The notes: a model not told the origin generated them from the sequence alone. A stretch of DNA of 52,081 nt from an uncultured Eubacteriales bacterium (GCA_902792295.1 CADAZC010000016.1:1-52081), one strand, 5' to 3'. Positions 26,591-36,056 are shown, numbered from the stretch's first letter. Numbers and translations: made by a program.

Positions 26591-27502
26591 ATGCTGGATG
26601 TTGCGATCATCGGCGGCGGACCCGCGGGACTTACGGCGGGGCTGTACGCCGTGCGCGGCGGCGGAAACGTCTGCCTGTACGAGGAAATGTTCGCGGGCGG
26701 ACAGATCGTGAAAACGCACCGGATCGATAATTTCCCGGGCATTTCGGACGGACCGGACGGGTATGCGCTCGCTGCGCGGTTCGAGGAACACGCGGCGGCG
26801 TTCGGGCTGAAGATCGAATACGGCGCGGTGTCGGAGCTCGATCTGACCGGGGATCCGAAACGGTTTGTGTTCAACGGCAAAACGATCGAAGCGAAGACCG
26901 TGATCCTTGCGACCGGCGCGTCTCCGAGGACGCTCGGCATTCCCGGCGAAAAGGAACTGACCGGACACGGCGTTTCTTACTGCGCGACCTGCGACGGCGC
27001 GTTCTATAAAAACCGCACGGCGACGGTCATCGGCGGCGGCGACACGGCGATCTCCGACGCGCTGTATCTTGCGAAGCTCTGCAAACAGGTTTACGTCGTG
27101 CACCGGCGTGACGAACTGCGTGCAAGCGCGATCCTTGCGGACGCGGCGAAAAAAACTGCGAACATCACGTTCCTCTGGAACAGCGTGCCGGAAGCGTTCC
27201 TCGGCGAAAAGAAGCTCTCGGGCATTCGGATCAAAAACCGCGTCACCGGCGAGCTTTGCGACCTTCCGACGGACGGCGCGTTCGTCGCGGTCGGCGTGGT
27301 GCCGCGGACGGAGCTCTTTTCCGATCAGGTGGCGCTTGCGGAAAACGGCAGCGTGCTGACCGGCGAACATATGGAAACGAATCTTCCCGGCGTATTTGCT
27401 GCCGGCGACGTGCGGAATACGCCGCTTCGGCAGGTCGTCACCGCGTGTGCGGACGGCGCGATCGCCGCGACTTATGCATTGGAGGCCGCCCGTGTTAAAT
27501 GA
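26591..27502 (+). CDS. trxB: thioredoxin reductase family flavoprotein
   Basis: A 303-residue cytosolic FAD/NADPH enzyme that reduces thioredoxin. It has an N-terminal FAD motif IGGGPAGLTAGLYA, the redox pair Cys131-x-x-Cys134 in YCATCDGAFY, a second nucleotide motif IGGGDTAISDALYL and a C-terminal FAAGDVRN. Length is normal. ATG 26591 was chosen because of its ribosome site and because the longer frame from 26561 crosses the leader. Its end overlaps the nth start by 11 bases. Confidence 0.92.
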   Translation: MLDVAIIGGGPAGLTAGLYAVRGGGNVCLYEEMFAGGQIVKTHRIDNFPGISDGPDGYALAARFEEHAAAFGLKIEYGAVSELDLTGDPKRFVFNGKTIEAKTVILATGASPRTLGIPGEKELTGHGVSYCATCDGAFYKNRTATVIGGGDTAISDALYLAKLCKQVYVVHRRDELRASAILADAAKKTANITFLWNSVPEAFLGEKKLSGIRIKNRVTGELCDLPTDGAFVAVGVVPRTELFSDQVALAENGSVLTGEHMETNLPGVFAAGDVRNTPLRQVVTACADGAIAATYALEAARVK

Positions 27503-28121
27503 AGCAAAGCGAACCGAAGCACTCGGTATTCTGAAAGAAACCTATCCCGACGCCAAACCCGCGCTGCACTTTTCCTCGCCGTTCGAACTGCTCGTGGCGA
27601 CGATGCTTTCCGCGCAGTGCACGGACAAGCAGGTGAACAAGTGCACGGACGTGCTGTTTCCGCTCTACAACACCGCGGAACAGTTCGCCGCCCTCGATTT
27701 CGAAACGCTGGAGCCGTACATCAAAAGCTGCGGCTTTTACCGGATGAAGGGCATGCACATTCTGGAGATGAGCCGGATCCTCGTCGAAAAGTACGGCGGC
27801 AGGGTACCCGAAACGCGCGAGGAACTGACCGAGCTTCCGGGCGTGGGCAGAAAGACGGCGAACGTCGTGCTGTCCAACGCGTTCAGGGTTCCCGCGATCG
27901 CGGTCGATACGCACGTGTTCCGCGTGGCAAACCGCATCGGGCTCACCGAGGCGAAGGACGTGAAAAAGACCGAACAGCAGCTGATGGCACACATTCCGGA
28001 GAAGGACTGGGGCGACGCGCACCATTGGCTCATCTATCACGGACGGCAGGTCTGCGCGGCACAGCGACCGAAATGCGGGATCTGTCCCTTAAAGGAGATT
28101 TGCGAACATGCAGTTCATTGA
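27492..28121 (+). CDS. nth: endonuclease III (DNA glycosylase/AP lyase)
   Basis: A 209-residue base-excision repair enzyme for oxidised pyrimidines. The helix-hairpin-helix LPGVGRKTA contains catalytic Lys121, the catalytic Asp139 lies in VDTHVFR, and the 4Fe-4S cluster ligands are Cys188, 195, 198 and 204 with the classic C-x6-C-x2-C-x5-C spacing. I chose GTG 27492, six bases after GGAGG, rather than an extended upstream frame inside trxB. The obg start overlaps its 3' end by 14 bases. Confidence 0.93.
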   Translation: MLNEAKRTEALGILKETYPDAKPALHFSSPFELLVATMLSAQCTDKQVNKCTDVLFPLYNTAEQFAALDFETLEPYIKSCGFYRMKGMHILEMSRILVEKYGGRVPETREELTELPGVGRKTANVVLSNAFRVPAIAVDTHVFRVANRIGLTEAKDVKKTEQQLMAHIPEKDWGDAHHWLIYHGRQVCAAQRPKCGICPLKEICEHAVH

Positions 28122-29379
28122 CAAGGCGACCATTCATATCAAGGCGGGCAGCGGCGGAGACGGATGCGCCGCGTTCCACCGCGAAAAATACGTGATGAAG
28201 GGCGGTCCCTCCGGCGGCGACGGCGGCAGGGGCGGCAATATCGTGTTCGTTGCGGACCCGCAGCAATCCACGCTTCTGGATTTCAAACGCTACCGGCATT
28301 TCCGCGCGCAGGACGGCGAGCCCGGCAGGGCGGAACTGCAGTCGGGCAAGGACGGAGAGGACCTCATCATTAAGGTTCCGGTCGGCACGATCGTGCGCGA
28401 TACGGAGACCGGCAGCATTGTGGCGGACATGAGCGAGCCCGGAAAAAGCCGCGTCGTGCTGTACGGTGGCAGAGGCGGCAAGGGCAACGCGCGGTTTGCG
28501 ACGGCGACGAAGCAGGCGCCGCGGTTTGCGCAGAACGGGATCAAGACCGAGGAGCGGACCGTCGAGCTGGAGCTCAAAACGATCGCGGACGTCGGCATCA
28601 TCGGGCTGCCGTCGGTCGGCAAGTCTACGATCCTGTCCGTGCTGACGAGCGCAAAGCCGAAGATCGCTGCGTATCACTTCACGACGCTGACGCCGAACCT
28701 CGGCGTGGCGACGCGCTACGACCGCTCGTTTGTGATGGCGGACATTCCGGGGCTCATCGAGGGCGCCGCGGAGGGCGCGGGGCTCGGGCACGACTTTTTA
28801 AGGCACATCGAGCGCACGCGCATCCTTGTGCACGTGCTGGACGCGTCCGGCAGCGAGATGCGCGATCCGCTGGACGATTATGAAAAGATCAATGCGGAGC
28901 TATCGAAGTTTTCCGACGCGCTGGCGGCTTTGCCGCAGATCGTTGCATGCAACAAGATGGACATCCCCGGAGCGGAGGAGAACCTTTCGAGGATCCGCGA
29001 AACGCTGGAACCGCAGGGGATCCCCGTGTTCGCAGTCTCTGCGGCGACGGTCGAGGGGTTCGGACCGATGCTTGACTGCATCGTAAAAGAGCTTGACGCG
29101 CTTCCGCCGGTGCGCGTGTACGACGAGACGGAACTGCTCGTCGGCGCGCAGTATGAAAAGGGCTTTACCGTGCACCGCGACGACACGGGCGCGTTTGTGG
29201 TCGAGGGCGGCGACGTCGAGCGCATCCTCGATACGACCGATCCGGAGGACGACGTGTCGATGCGCCGTTTCCAGCAGCTTCTGATCAGGACGGGCATCAT
29301 ACAGGCGCTTCGCGAAATGGGAGCGAAGGACGGGGACACGATCCGGCTCGGCGAATGGGAATTTGATTTTACGGATTAA
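28108..29379 (+). CDS. obg: Obg family GTPase (ribosome assembly/stress)
   Basis: A 423-residue essential GTPase that binds the 50S subunit. The N-terminal Gly-rich Obg fold includes GGDGGRGGN. The G domain has G1 GLPSVGKST near residue 168, G3 DIPGLIEGA and G4 NKMD, and a C-terminal OCT domain occupies about residues 345-423. The ATG follows AAAGGAG located inside the end of nth. Grouping with yhbY, another ribosome-linked gene, is common in Bacillota. Confidence 0.95.
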   Translation: MQFIDKATIHIKAGSGGDGCAAFHREKYVMKGGPSGGDGGRGGNIVFVADPQQSTLLDFKRYRHFRAQDGEPGRAELQSGKDGEDLIIKVPVGTIVRDTETGSIVADMSEPGKSRVVLYGGRGGKGNARFATATKQAPRFAQNGIKTEERTVELELKTIADVGIIGLPSVGKSTILSVLTSAKPKIAAYHFTTLTPNLGVATRYDRSFVMADIPGLIEGAAEGAGLGHDFLRHIERTRILVHVLDASGSEMRDPLDDYEKINAELSKFSDALAALPQIVACNKMDIPGAEENLSRIRETLEPQGIPVFAVSAATVEGFGPMLDCIVKELDALPPVRVYDETELLVGAQYEKGFTVHRDDTGAFVVEGGDVERILDTTDPEDDVSMRRFQQLLIRTGIIQALREMGAKDGDTIRLGEWEFDFTD

Positions 29380-29393
29380 GAAAGGATACGAAT

Positions 29394-29663
29394 ATGACAG
29401 GCAAAGAACGCGCGGAACTCCGCAAACAGGCAAACCAGCTTACCGCGATCTTCCAGATCGGCAAGGACAACATCACCGAGCCGCTCGTTGAAGCGGTCGA
29501 CGCCGCGCTCAAAAAGCGCGAGCTCATCAAGCTTTCCGTGCTCGAAACGAGCGAGCTTTCCGCAAAGGAAGCCGCGGAGCAGCTTGCCGAAGCAACCGGC
29601 GCCGAGGTCATCCAGTGCATCGGCAGAAAGCTTGTACTGTACCGCGAGAAGGAAGAGGAATAA
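29394..29663 (+). CDS. yhbY: YhbY/CRS1 RNA-binding protein
   Basis: An 89-residue single-domain RNA-binding protein that associates with pre-50S ribosomal particles. It contains the expected LRKQAN start, the conserved IGKDNITEPLVEAV and the ending IGRKLVLYRE. AAGAAAGGA precedes the ATG, 14 nt after obg. The ABC transporter ATPase gene follows by two bases, so transcription probably continues into it. Confidence 0.92.
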   Translation: MTGKERAELRKQANQLTAIFQIGKDNITEPLVEAVDAALKKRELIKLSVLETSELSAKEAAEQLAEATGAEVIQCIGRKLVLYREKEEE

Positions 29664-29665
29664 GC

Positions 29666-30376
29666 ATGCTGGAAATCCGGGATCTGGTCAAAACCTACGG
29701 AAACGGACCGCGCGCGGTCGACGGGCTGTCGCTCTCGGTCGAAGCGGGCGACATCTACGGCTTTATCGGGCACAACGGCGCGGGCAAAACGACCACGCTC
29801 AAGTGCATTTCGGGGATCCTGCCGTTTGATTCGGGCGAGATCTTCGTCGACGGGATCGATATCCGAAAGGACCCGATGGCGGCGAAGCGCATCATGCGGT
29901 ACATTCCGGACAACCCCGATCTCTATGCGTTTCTGACCGGAACGGGCTATCTGAACTTTCTCTGCGACATCTACGGTATCGACGAAACGACGCGCCGCGA
30001 ACGCATCAAAAAATACGCGGAACTGTTCGAGATCGAACCGAAGCTCGGCGATCTTGTGGGTTCGTATTCGCACGGCATGTGCCAGAAGCTCGCCCTCATC
30101 GGCGCGCTGATCCAGCAGCCGAAGCTTCTGATGCTCGACGAGCCGTTTGTGGGGCTCGATCCGAAAGCGGCGCACACGCTGAAAGGCATCATGCACGAGC
30201 TGGTCGAAAACGGCAGCGCGATCTTTTTCAGCACGCATGTGCTGGAGGTCGCGGAAAAGCTGTGCAACAAAATTGCAATCATCAAAAACGGAAGGCTGAT
30301 CGCCGCCGGTCCGATGGACGAGGTGCGCGGCGACAGTTCGCTGGAAGAACTGTTTCTGGAGCTGACGGACGAATGA
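29666..30376 (+). CDS. ABC transporter ATP-binding protein (ABC-2 type exporter)
   Basis: A 236-residue ATPase. Walker A is GHNGAGKTT near residue 36, the signature is the variant YSHGMCQKLAL instead of LSGGQ, Walker B is LLMLDEPFVGLD and the switch region is STHVLEVAE. It pairs with the membrane protein encoded by the next, overlapping gene (ATGA). ATG 29666 sits two bases after yhbY with GGAAGAGGAA upstream. The substrate is unknown; family relatives export drugs, antibiotics or lipids. Confidence 0.9.
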   Translation: MLEIRDLVKTYGNGPRAVDGLSLSVEAGDIYGFIGHNGAGKTTTLKCISGILPFDSGEIFVDGIDIRKDPMAAKRIMRYIPDNPDLYAFLTGTGYLNFLCDIYGIDETTRRERIKKYAELFEIEPKLGDLVGSYSHGMCQKLALIGALIQQPKLLMLDEPFVGLDPKAAHTLKGIMHELVENGSAIFFSTHVLEVAEKLCNKIAIIKNGRLIAAGPMDEVRGDSSLEELFLELTDE

Positions 30377-31953
30377 AACCGCTTCGCACGCTGATCAAAC
30401 TGTATCTGAACAGCATCTTCCGCTTCCCGGTGATCCGCCATTCAAAGGACCCGCGGGAACGCCGGAACGCGATCATGGGCATTGTCGCGATCGGCATCAT
30501 CGTTACGGTATACGGCGGAATGGCGGGAATGACATCGCTTCAGATGATCTCCGCGGGGATCGATCCCGCCGTGCCGTTTCTGATGATCTCGGCGATGGCG
30601 TGCGTGTTCGCGCTTGCGATGGCGTTTGCGCAGGGCAGCGCCACGCTGTCCGGCTTTGCGGATTTCGATACGCTGATGGGCATGCCGATCAAAACCGGAA
30701 CGGTCGTATTCGCACGGTTTTTCGCACTGTATTCCGTGGAAGCGCTGTACTGCGCCGCATATCTGCTGCCGTGCGGCGTCGTCTATGCGATCCTCTGCGC
30801 ACCTGCGTGGTGGTTCTGGCCGGCGTTTCTCGTCATGCTCCTGCTGCTGCCGGTTGCGCCGGTCGTGATCGGAAGCGGCGCGGACCTTCTGATCTCCGCC
30901 GCGTTTGCGGGGAGCAAGTATAAGAAGGGGATCACGTCGGCGATCAAGATGATCCTTCTTCTGGGGTTCATCGTATATGCATATCTGCTCCCGCGGCTCA
31001 CCGAAAGCTTTATGACTGCGCCGGGCAAAACGGCGGACATGATCGCGCGGATCTATCCGCCTGCGCGGTGGTTTGCCGAGGGCGTGACCGGAAACTTTCC
31101 GCTCGTGCTGCTGTTCGTTTCCGCCTCGGCCGCGGTATGCGCGCTGTTCGTTCTGCTGCTGAACAAGACGTTCCTGCCGCTGCACGACCGGCTGTCCGCC
31201 GGGTATCATGTGAAGAACTACCGGCTCGGAACGCTGAAGCGCAGCAGCGCGGCGAAAGCGCTGTTTCTGATCGAGCGCAAGCGGTTCTTCAACAGCACCG
31301 CATGGGTGATCAACACGATTTTCGGCTCGATCCTGATCGTCGTGTTCGGCATTGTCGCGGCGGTGATGTCAAAAACGCTCATGCAGTTCTTCCGGCAGGC
31401 GTCGCTGGAACGGTTTGTGCCGGCGCTCGTCACCGCGATCCTGATCTTCTGCGCCACGCTTTCACCCACGACGTGCTGCGCGATCTCAATGGAGGGGAAG
31501 GAGATCTGGATCGCCAAGACGCTGCCGGTTCCGGCAAAGCTGTGGCTCAGGGCAAAGCTCCTTCTGAATCTCGTGCTGGTCGGACCGGCGCTGCTGATCA
31601 CGATCACGCTGCTTGCGGTCTTTTATGCGGGACTGCTTTCGCCGTCCGCAATCGTCGGGCTGTATCTGCTGCCGGTCGCCGCGCTGCTGTTCACGACGGT
31701 GTTCGGACTGTATATCAACGCGAAACTGCCGCGGCTCTCGTGGAAATCGGACACCGAGGTCGTTAAACAAAGCAGTTCGGTGCTGGCCATGCTGGGCGTC
31801 TGCTTCGGGTTGGTCGCCGTGACGGTGATCCCGATGCTTGCGATCGGCTATCCCTGGGTCTCCGCCGCGCTCGCAGCAGCGGTGCTTGCCGCTTCCGCAG
31901 CCGTGTACGGAACGCTGATGAAAAACGCGGAACAAATTCGCCGGAATTTGTAA
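30373..31953 (+). CDS. ABC-2 type exporter membrane subunit
   Basis: A 526-residue protein with roughly twelve hydrophobic segments, arranged in two blocks separated by a charged loop around residues 280-310 (RLSAGYHVKNYRLGTLKR). Start overlaps the ATPase stop by four bases, showing a coupled pair. No catalytic motif is expected in this subunit. The length, about twice that of a standard six-helix permease, suggests a fused two-half permease that works with one ATPase gene. Function is inferred from the pairing only. Confidence 0.82.
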   Translation: MKPLRTLIKLYLNSIFRFPVIRHSKDPRERRNAIMGIVAIGIIVTVYGGMAGMTSLQMISAGIDPAVPFLMISAMACVFALAMAFAQGSATLSGFADFDTLMGMPIKTGTVVFARFFALYSVEALYCAAYLLPCGVVYAILCAPAWWFWPAFLVMLLLLPVAPVVIGSGADLLISAAFAGSKYKKGITSAIKMILLLGFIVYAYLLPRLTESFMTAPGKTADMIARIYPPARWFAEGVTGNFPLVLLFVSASAAVCALFVLLLNKTFLPLHDRLSAGYHVKNYRLGTLKRSSAAKALFLIERKRFFNSTAWVINTIFGSILIVVFGIVAAVMSKTLMQFFRQASLERFVPALVTAILIFCATLSPTTCCAISMEGKEIWIAKTLPVPAKLWLRAKLLLNLVLVGPALLITITLLAVFYAGLLSPSAIVGLYLLPVAALLFTTVFGLYINAKLPRLSWKSDTEVVKQSSSVLAMLGVCFGLVAVTVIPMLAIGYPWVSAALAAAVLAASAAVYGTLMKNAEQIRRNL

Positions 31954-31960
31954 TAATTAC

Positions 31961-31990
31961 GTGACAATTCCGTCACATTGATGGTATAAT
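31961..31990 (+). promoter_or_regulatory. promoter of cdaA-cdaR with an overlapping inverted repeat
   Basis: TATAAT (31985-31990) follows TGG, an extended -10. A weak -35-like GTGACA (31961-31966) lies 18 nt upstream. GTGAC (31961-31965) and GTCAC (31972-31976) form an inverted repeat over the -35 area that could be an operator. A short hairpin, GCGGGA (32009-32014) with TCCCGC (32022-32027), sits in the leader just before the ribosome site. Confidence 0.45.
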
Positions 31991-32050
31991 ATAGTTGTCA
32001 CAGTATATGCGGGAACATATGTCCCGCCGGAAAGAGAGGTGATCGGGAAG

Positions 32051-32902
32051 TTGGATCTGATCAATATTCTGCAAACCATATTCAACGCAATCAAGACGCC
32101 GAGCGGGCTTGCCAGCTTCGTCTTTGACGTGCTCATTATCACCATCTTCCTGTATAAGATTCTGGAATGGACAAAGGAGACGCGCGCGTACCAGGTCATG
32201 AAGGGCATCGGGCTTTTGTTCCTGCTCTCCGTGATTGCCCGCGTACTCAATTTGTGGACGATTTACTGGGTGCTGAACAGCACGCTGGCAAGCGGTTCCA
32301 TTTTCATCATCCTGTTCATTCTTTTTACGCCCGAGATTCGTCGCATGCTCGGCAGGATCGGCTCGAACCGCCTCTCCAAGCTGCTCGGATCGGAGGAGGA
32401 GACCGACACCAGAAGGACCATTCAGGATCTGAAGCGTTCGATCCTGCACCTGTCCAAGCGCCGCGTCGGCGCGCTGCTCGTGTTTGAACGGCGTTCCGGT
32501 CTCGGCGATATCGCGGCAACCGGCATCCCGCTGAATGCGGAACTCTCCGGAGCGCTGATCGAGAACATCTTTGAACCGAACACGCCGCTGCATGACGGCG
32601 CCGTCGTGATCCGCGGAACGACCGTGATCGCCGCAAGCTGCCTGCTGCCGCTGTCCGACGACACAAAGGTCGCGCGCGAGCTCGGCACGCGTCACCGCGC
32701 CGCGTTGGGCGTTTCGTCCGCGGCGGACTGCGTGGTCATCATCGTGTCCGAGGAGACCGGCGCGATCTCCGTAGCGCGCGAAGGAAAGCTGATCCGCTAT
32801 CTGGATGAGAAGGCGCTGAACGACGTTCTTGAAAGTCTGTTGGTGAAGAACGAGGGCTTCGTGCTTCCGTGGAACCGGAAAAAGAAGGAGGCGGAGGCAT
32901 AA
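32051..32902 (+). CDS. cdaA: diadenylate cyclase CdaA (c-di-AMP synthase)
   Basis: A 283-residue membrane enzyme making c-di-AMP from two ATP. Three N-terminal membrane helices (about residues 15-90) precede the DAC domain with Asp182-Gly-Ala and Arg214-His-Arg, the substrate and metal motifs. I choose TTG 32051 because GAGGTGATC (32036-32044), a nine-base match to the 16S rRNA 3' end, lies six bases upstream; a GTG at 32039 would lie inside that site. cdaR follows two bases after the stop, giving the usual CdaA-CdaR pair that controls turgor and wall homeostasis. glmM, the common third gene, is absent here. Confidence 0.93.
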   Translation: MDLINILQTIFNAIKTPSGLASFVFDVLIITIFLYKILEWTKETRAYQVMKGIGLLFLLSVIARVLNLWTIYWVLNSTLASGSIFIILFILFTPEIRRMLGRIGSNRLSKLLGSEEETDTRRTIQDLKRSILHLSKRRVGALLVFERRSGLGDIAATGIPLNAELSGALIENIFEPNTPLHDGAVVIRGTTVIAASCLLPLSDDTKVARELGTRHRAALGVSSAADCVVIIVSEETGAISVAREGKLIRYLDEKALNDVLESLLVKNEGFVLPWNRKKKEAEA

Positions 32903-32903
32903 C

Positions 32904-34340
32904 ATGACGAAACGACAGAAATTTCTCTCCGCGCTCGGACGGTTTTTCAAAAACGTATTCACCAAGAACATTCCGCTGAAAATCATTGCGCTGGTGTTCG
33001 CGCTTCTGCTTTGGGGCTACGTGCTTTCCGAAGTCAAGCCGAAATACGTCAAGCGCGTTTACGACGTCGAGATTACGCTGCAGAATGAGGACCGGCTCCG
33101 CCAGAAGGGCTGGGTCGTCGTCGATTCCGAGACGCACAGCACCGACGTCGATGTGGAAGCGAGCATCGACCGTCACAGCATGATCGACGCTTCCCGCGTA
33201 AAGTGCTACGTCGATCTCGAAAAGATCCCGATCAGCGATCAGGATCCGGACCGCAAAACGGTCAGACTCGATGTCTCGACCTCAATTCCGGAGTATGCCG
33301 CGCTGAAGAGCGTCACGGTCGAGCAGATCGACCTGACGATCGAACGGACGTGGACCGGCGAAGAAATGGTTGCCACGGTACGCACGGAGAACGCACTTCC
33401 CGCAATCGTGCAGGTCGGGAATTCGTTTCCGGAGTACTTTGAGTGCATCCCGCCGAAGCGTGTAACGATTCCGGCGCTGTCCGGTCTGAAATCCGATATC
33501 GACCGGATCTCCCGTGCGGAAGTGAAGATCGATCTCTCTACGTTTGAGAACGCCGATCTGTCCACGCTTCCCGGAACGTATGCGCTGACCCTGCCGGTCG
33601 AGTTCTTCGACATCAACGGCGAGCAGATCGACAGCGCCTCCACAAGGGATGTGAAGGTCACCGTAAAGGACATCGAGATCCGCCGGTACAAAGAAGTTCC
33701 GCTCGAACTGGGAGACGTCGTCGCAGACGGTCTGAACACCGATTTGTACGAGTATGAATGCGCGCTTGCCGGCGGTTCGGACCAGACGATCCGCATCTAC
33801 GGCGACAGCACGGACCTTTTGAAGGTCAGCGCGATCAAGACGGAACAGATCGTTCTGAACCACGAAGAGGGTGAGGAAACGCTGACGGTCGGGCTTGAAA
33901 TCCCCTCCGGCGTGAAGACCGACAAGAAGGAGTCCGTGACGGTAAAGACGACCGTTCGGAAGCGCGCCGCCGACGAACTGGAGTTCGAGGTTCCGATCAC
34001 CTATTCCGGCCTTGCCAACGGTCTGAAGATGCTGGATCAGCCCGAAACCGTTACGGTTCGCGTATCCGGTCTGGTCGACGCGATGGAAGCGCTCAATACG
34101 CGCTGGTTCACGGCGTCGGTCGATCTGCGGGGCTGCAAGGAAGGCGCAAACGAAGTGCCTGTTTCGATTGCGTGCAAGGGCGTCAACCTGCATCTTGAGG
34201 AATACCGCGTGGTGGAATCCGACGACGGCGACGCGAAGGTTCTGATCACCTTTGTCGGCAGAGACGGCATGACCTATCTCATCGAACTGCCGCAGAAGAC
34301 CGTTACGATCAACATGCAGGCGATTGAAACGGCAGGATAA
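32904..34340 (+). CDS. cdaR: CdaR, YbbR-domain regulator of CdaA
   Basis: A 478-residue extracytoplasmic protein. One N-terminal membrane helix (about residues 23-45, preceded by KNIPLKI) is followed by what look like four YbbR repeats of about 85-100 residues, recognisable by segments such as RVYDVEITLQN and the internal FDINGEQ. CdaR modulates the diadenylate cyclase from outside. AAGGAGG, inside the end of cdaA, serves as its ribosome site. The gene is followed 21 nt later by a flavoprotein gene, probably in the same transcript. Confidence 0.88.
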   Translation: MTKRQKFLSALGRFFKNVFTKNIPLKIIALVFALLLWGYVLSEVKPKYVKRVYDVEITLQNEDRLRQKGWVVVDSETHSTDVDVEASIDRHSMIDASRVKCYVDLEKIPISDQDPDRKTVRLDVSTSIPEYAALKSVTVEQIDLTIERTWTGEEMVATVRTENALPAIVQVGNSFPEYFECIPPKRVTIPALSGLKSDIDRISRAEVKIDLSTFENADLSTLPGTYALTLPVEFFDINGEQIDSASTRDVKVTVKDIEIRRYKEVPLELGDVVADGLNTDLYEYECALAGGSDQTIRIYGDSTDLLKVSAIKTEQIVLNHEEGEETLTVGLEIPSGVKTDKKESVTVKTTVRKRAADELEFEVPITYSGLANGLKMLDQPETVTVRVSGLVDAMEALNTRWFTASVDLRGCKEGANEVPVSIACKGVNLHLEEYRVVESDDGDAKVLITFVGRDGMTYLIELPQKTVTINMQAIETAG

Positions 34341-34361
34341 CGGACATCATCGGAAAATCGG

Positions 34362-35978
34362 ATGAAAACGGTTTATCTGCAAAACTTACGAAAAGAGCTC
34401 GATGCGACGGACGATTCGTTCGCCGCTTCGTGCTGTAATACGCTCGGCATTCCGCGGGATGCGCTTCTGAAGCTGCGGATCGTCCGGCAGGCGCTTGATG
34501 CGCGCAAAAAGAACGATATCTTTTACTGCGTGCATGCGGAGCTTACGGTCGGCGACGCGGCGGCGAAGCGGATCCTGCGCGATCCGAAACGGAAGGCGGA
34601 GCTTGTGAATCCGCAAAAGACGGAACCGTTCTCCTTCGGCACAAAGCAGGCGGAGGGCAGGATCATCGTCGCAGGGCTCGGTCCGGCGGGACTGTTCGCG
34701 GCGCTGACGCTTGCGGAAAACGGCTACCGTCCGTTGGTGATCGAGCGCGGACGCCCGATTGAGGAACGGGTAAAAGACGTGGAACGCTATTGGTCGGGCG
34801 CATTGCGCGAACCCGATCCGGAAAGCAACGTGGCGTTCGGCGAGGGCGGCGCGGGAACGTTTTCCGACGGCAAGCTCACCACGCGCATCCGCGATCCGCA
34901 CATCGACGGCGTCCTCTCCGATCTGATCAAAAGCGGAGCGCCGGAAGAGATCGCGTACCTTGCAAAGCCGCATATCGGCACGGACCGGCTGCGTACCGTG
35001 GTCGGAAACCTGCGGAAGAGGATCGAAGCGGCGGGCGGCGAAGTGCTTTTTTCCGCAAAGCTTGCGGATCTCAAAACGACCGACGGCGCGGTGACGGCGG
35101 CGCTGGTGCAGCAGGGCGGCAAAGCCGTTTGGGAGCCGTGTACGGCGCTGATTCTCGCCATGGGACACGGCGCAAGAGATACGGCAGGAATGCTGTACGA
35201 CAGGGGCGTTGCGATGGCGCCGAAGGCGTTTGCGATCGGCGTGCGCGCGGAGCATCCGCAGAGTTTGATCAACGAAAGCCAGTACGGACCCATGGCAAAC
35301 CACCCGCGGCTCGGCGCGGCGGAATACCGGCTGACCGCAAGGAGCGGCGAGCGCGGCGTCTATACGTTCTGCATGTGTCCGGGCGGACAGGTCGTGGCAA
35401 GCGCGAGCGGCCCGGAACAGACGGTCGTCAACGGCATGAGCAACTTTGCGCGCGACGGAAAGAACGCCAACGCGGCGATCGTCGTGCAGATCACGCCGGA
35501 CGATTTCGGCGCGCATCCTCTGGACGGGCTCCGGTATCTCGACCGGCTCGAACGGGACGTGTTTCTGCACGGCGGCGGCGACGGGACCGCGCCCGCATCC
35601 ACGGTCGGCGCGTTTTTGCGCGATGAGGCGTCAAAGCCCTCGCGATCGGTCGAACCGACCTACCGGCCGGGCGTGCGGTACACACGGCTTTCCGAATGCC
35701 TGCCGGACTTTGTCGCGGCGGGCGTGCGGGACGGAATCAAAGCGTTCGGGCGGCAGCTCAAAGGATATGACATGGCGGATGCGGTTCTGACGGCGGTCGA
35801 AAGCCGCACATCCTCGCCGCTTCGGATCCTGCGCGATTCCGGAATGGAATCCGTTTCGCACAAAGGACTGTATCCGGTTGGCGAAGGAGCGGGATATGCG
35901 GGCGGCATCGTCAGCGCGGCGGTCGACGGACGGAAGGCGGCGGAGGCGGTGATGCGGATTTTTGCGCCGCTTCCGTAA
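34362..35978 (+). CDS. COG2509-type FAD-dependent oxidoreductase
   Basis: A 538-residue flavoprotein. An N-terminal ~90-residue domain is followed by the FAD motif GLGPAGLFAALTLAENG near residue 106, the conserved FGEGGAGTFSDGKLTTR near 162 and a C-terminal GEGAGYAGGIVSAA that binds FAD. This family is widespread in Clostridia and frequently lies near cdaR, but its reaction is unproven. The ribosome site is weak (CGGAAAATCGG). A strong terminator follows the gene. Confidence 0.85.
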   Translation: MKTVYLQNLRKELDATDDSFAASCCNTLGIPRDALLKLRIVRQALDARKKNDIFYCVHAELTVGDAAAKRILRDPKRKAELVNPQKTEPFSFGTKQAEGRIIVAGLGPAGLFAALTLAENGYRPLVIERGRPIEERVKDVERYWSGALREPDPESNVAFGEGGAGTFSDGKLTTRIRDPHIDGVLSDLIKSGAPEEIAYLAKPHIGTDRLRTVVGNLRKRIEAAGGEVLFSAKLADLKTTDGAVTAALVQQGGKAVWEPCTALILAMGHGARDTAGMLYDRGVAMAPKAFAIGVRAEHPQSLINESQYGPMANHPRLGAAEYRLTARSGERGVYTFCMCPGGQVVASASGPEQTVVNGMSNFARDGKNANAAIVVQITPDDFGAHPLDGLRYLDRLERDVFLHGGGDGTAPASTVGAFLRDEASKPSRSVEPTYRPGVRYTRLSECLPDFVAAGVRDGIKAFGRQLKGYDMADAVLTAVESRTSSPLRILRDSGMESVSHKGLYPVGEGAGYAGGIVSAAVDGRKAAEAVMRIFAPLP

Positions 35979-36026
35979 TCTGCCAAAATTGCGGCAAAGA
36001 TTCGTCATTCTTGTAAATAATGTTTC

Positions 36027-36056
36027 AACAAACGCCCTGCGGCGTTTGTTTTTTTG
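36027..36056 (+). terminator. intrinsic terminator after the COG2509 gene
   Basis: AACAAACGCC (36027-36036) pairs with GGCGTTTGTT (36041-36050) around CTGC, followed by a T-run. Confidence 0.92.

Noticed and set aside
31991-32050. Possible c-di-AMP (ydaO-type) riboswitch before cdaA
   Set aside because: The leader is only about 50 nt with one small hairpin, too short for that riboswitch class.
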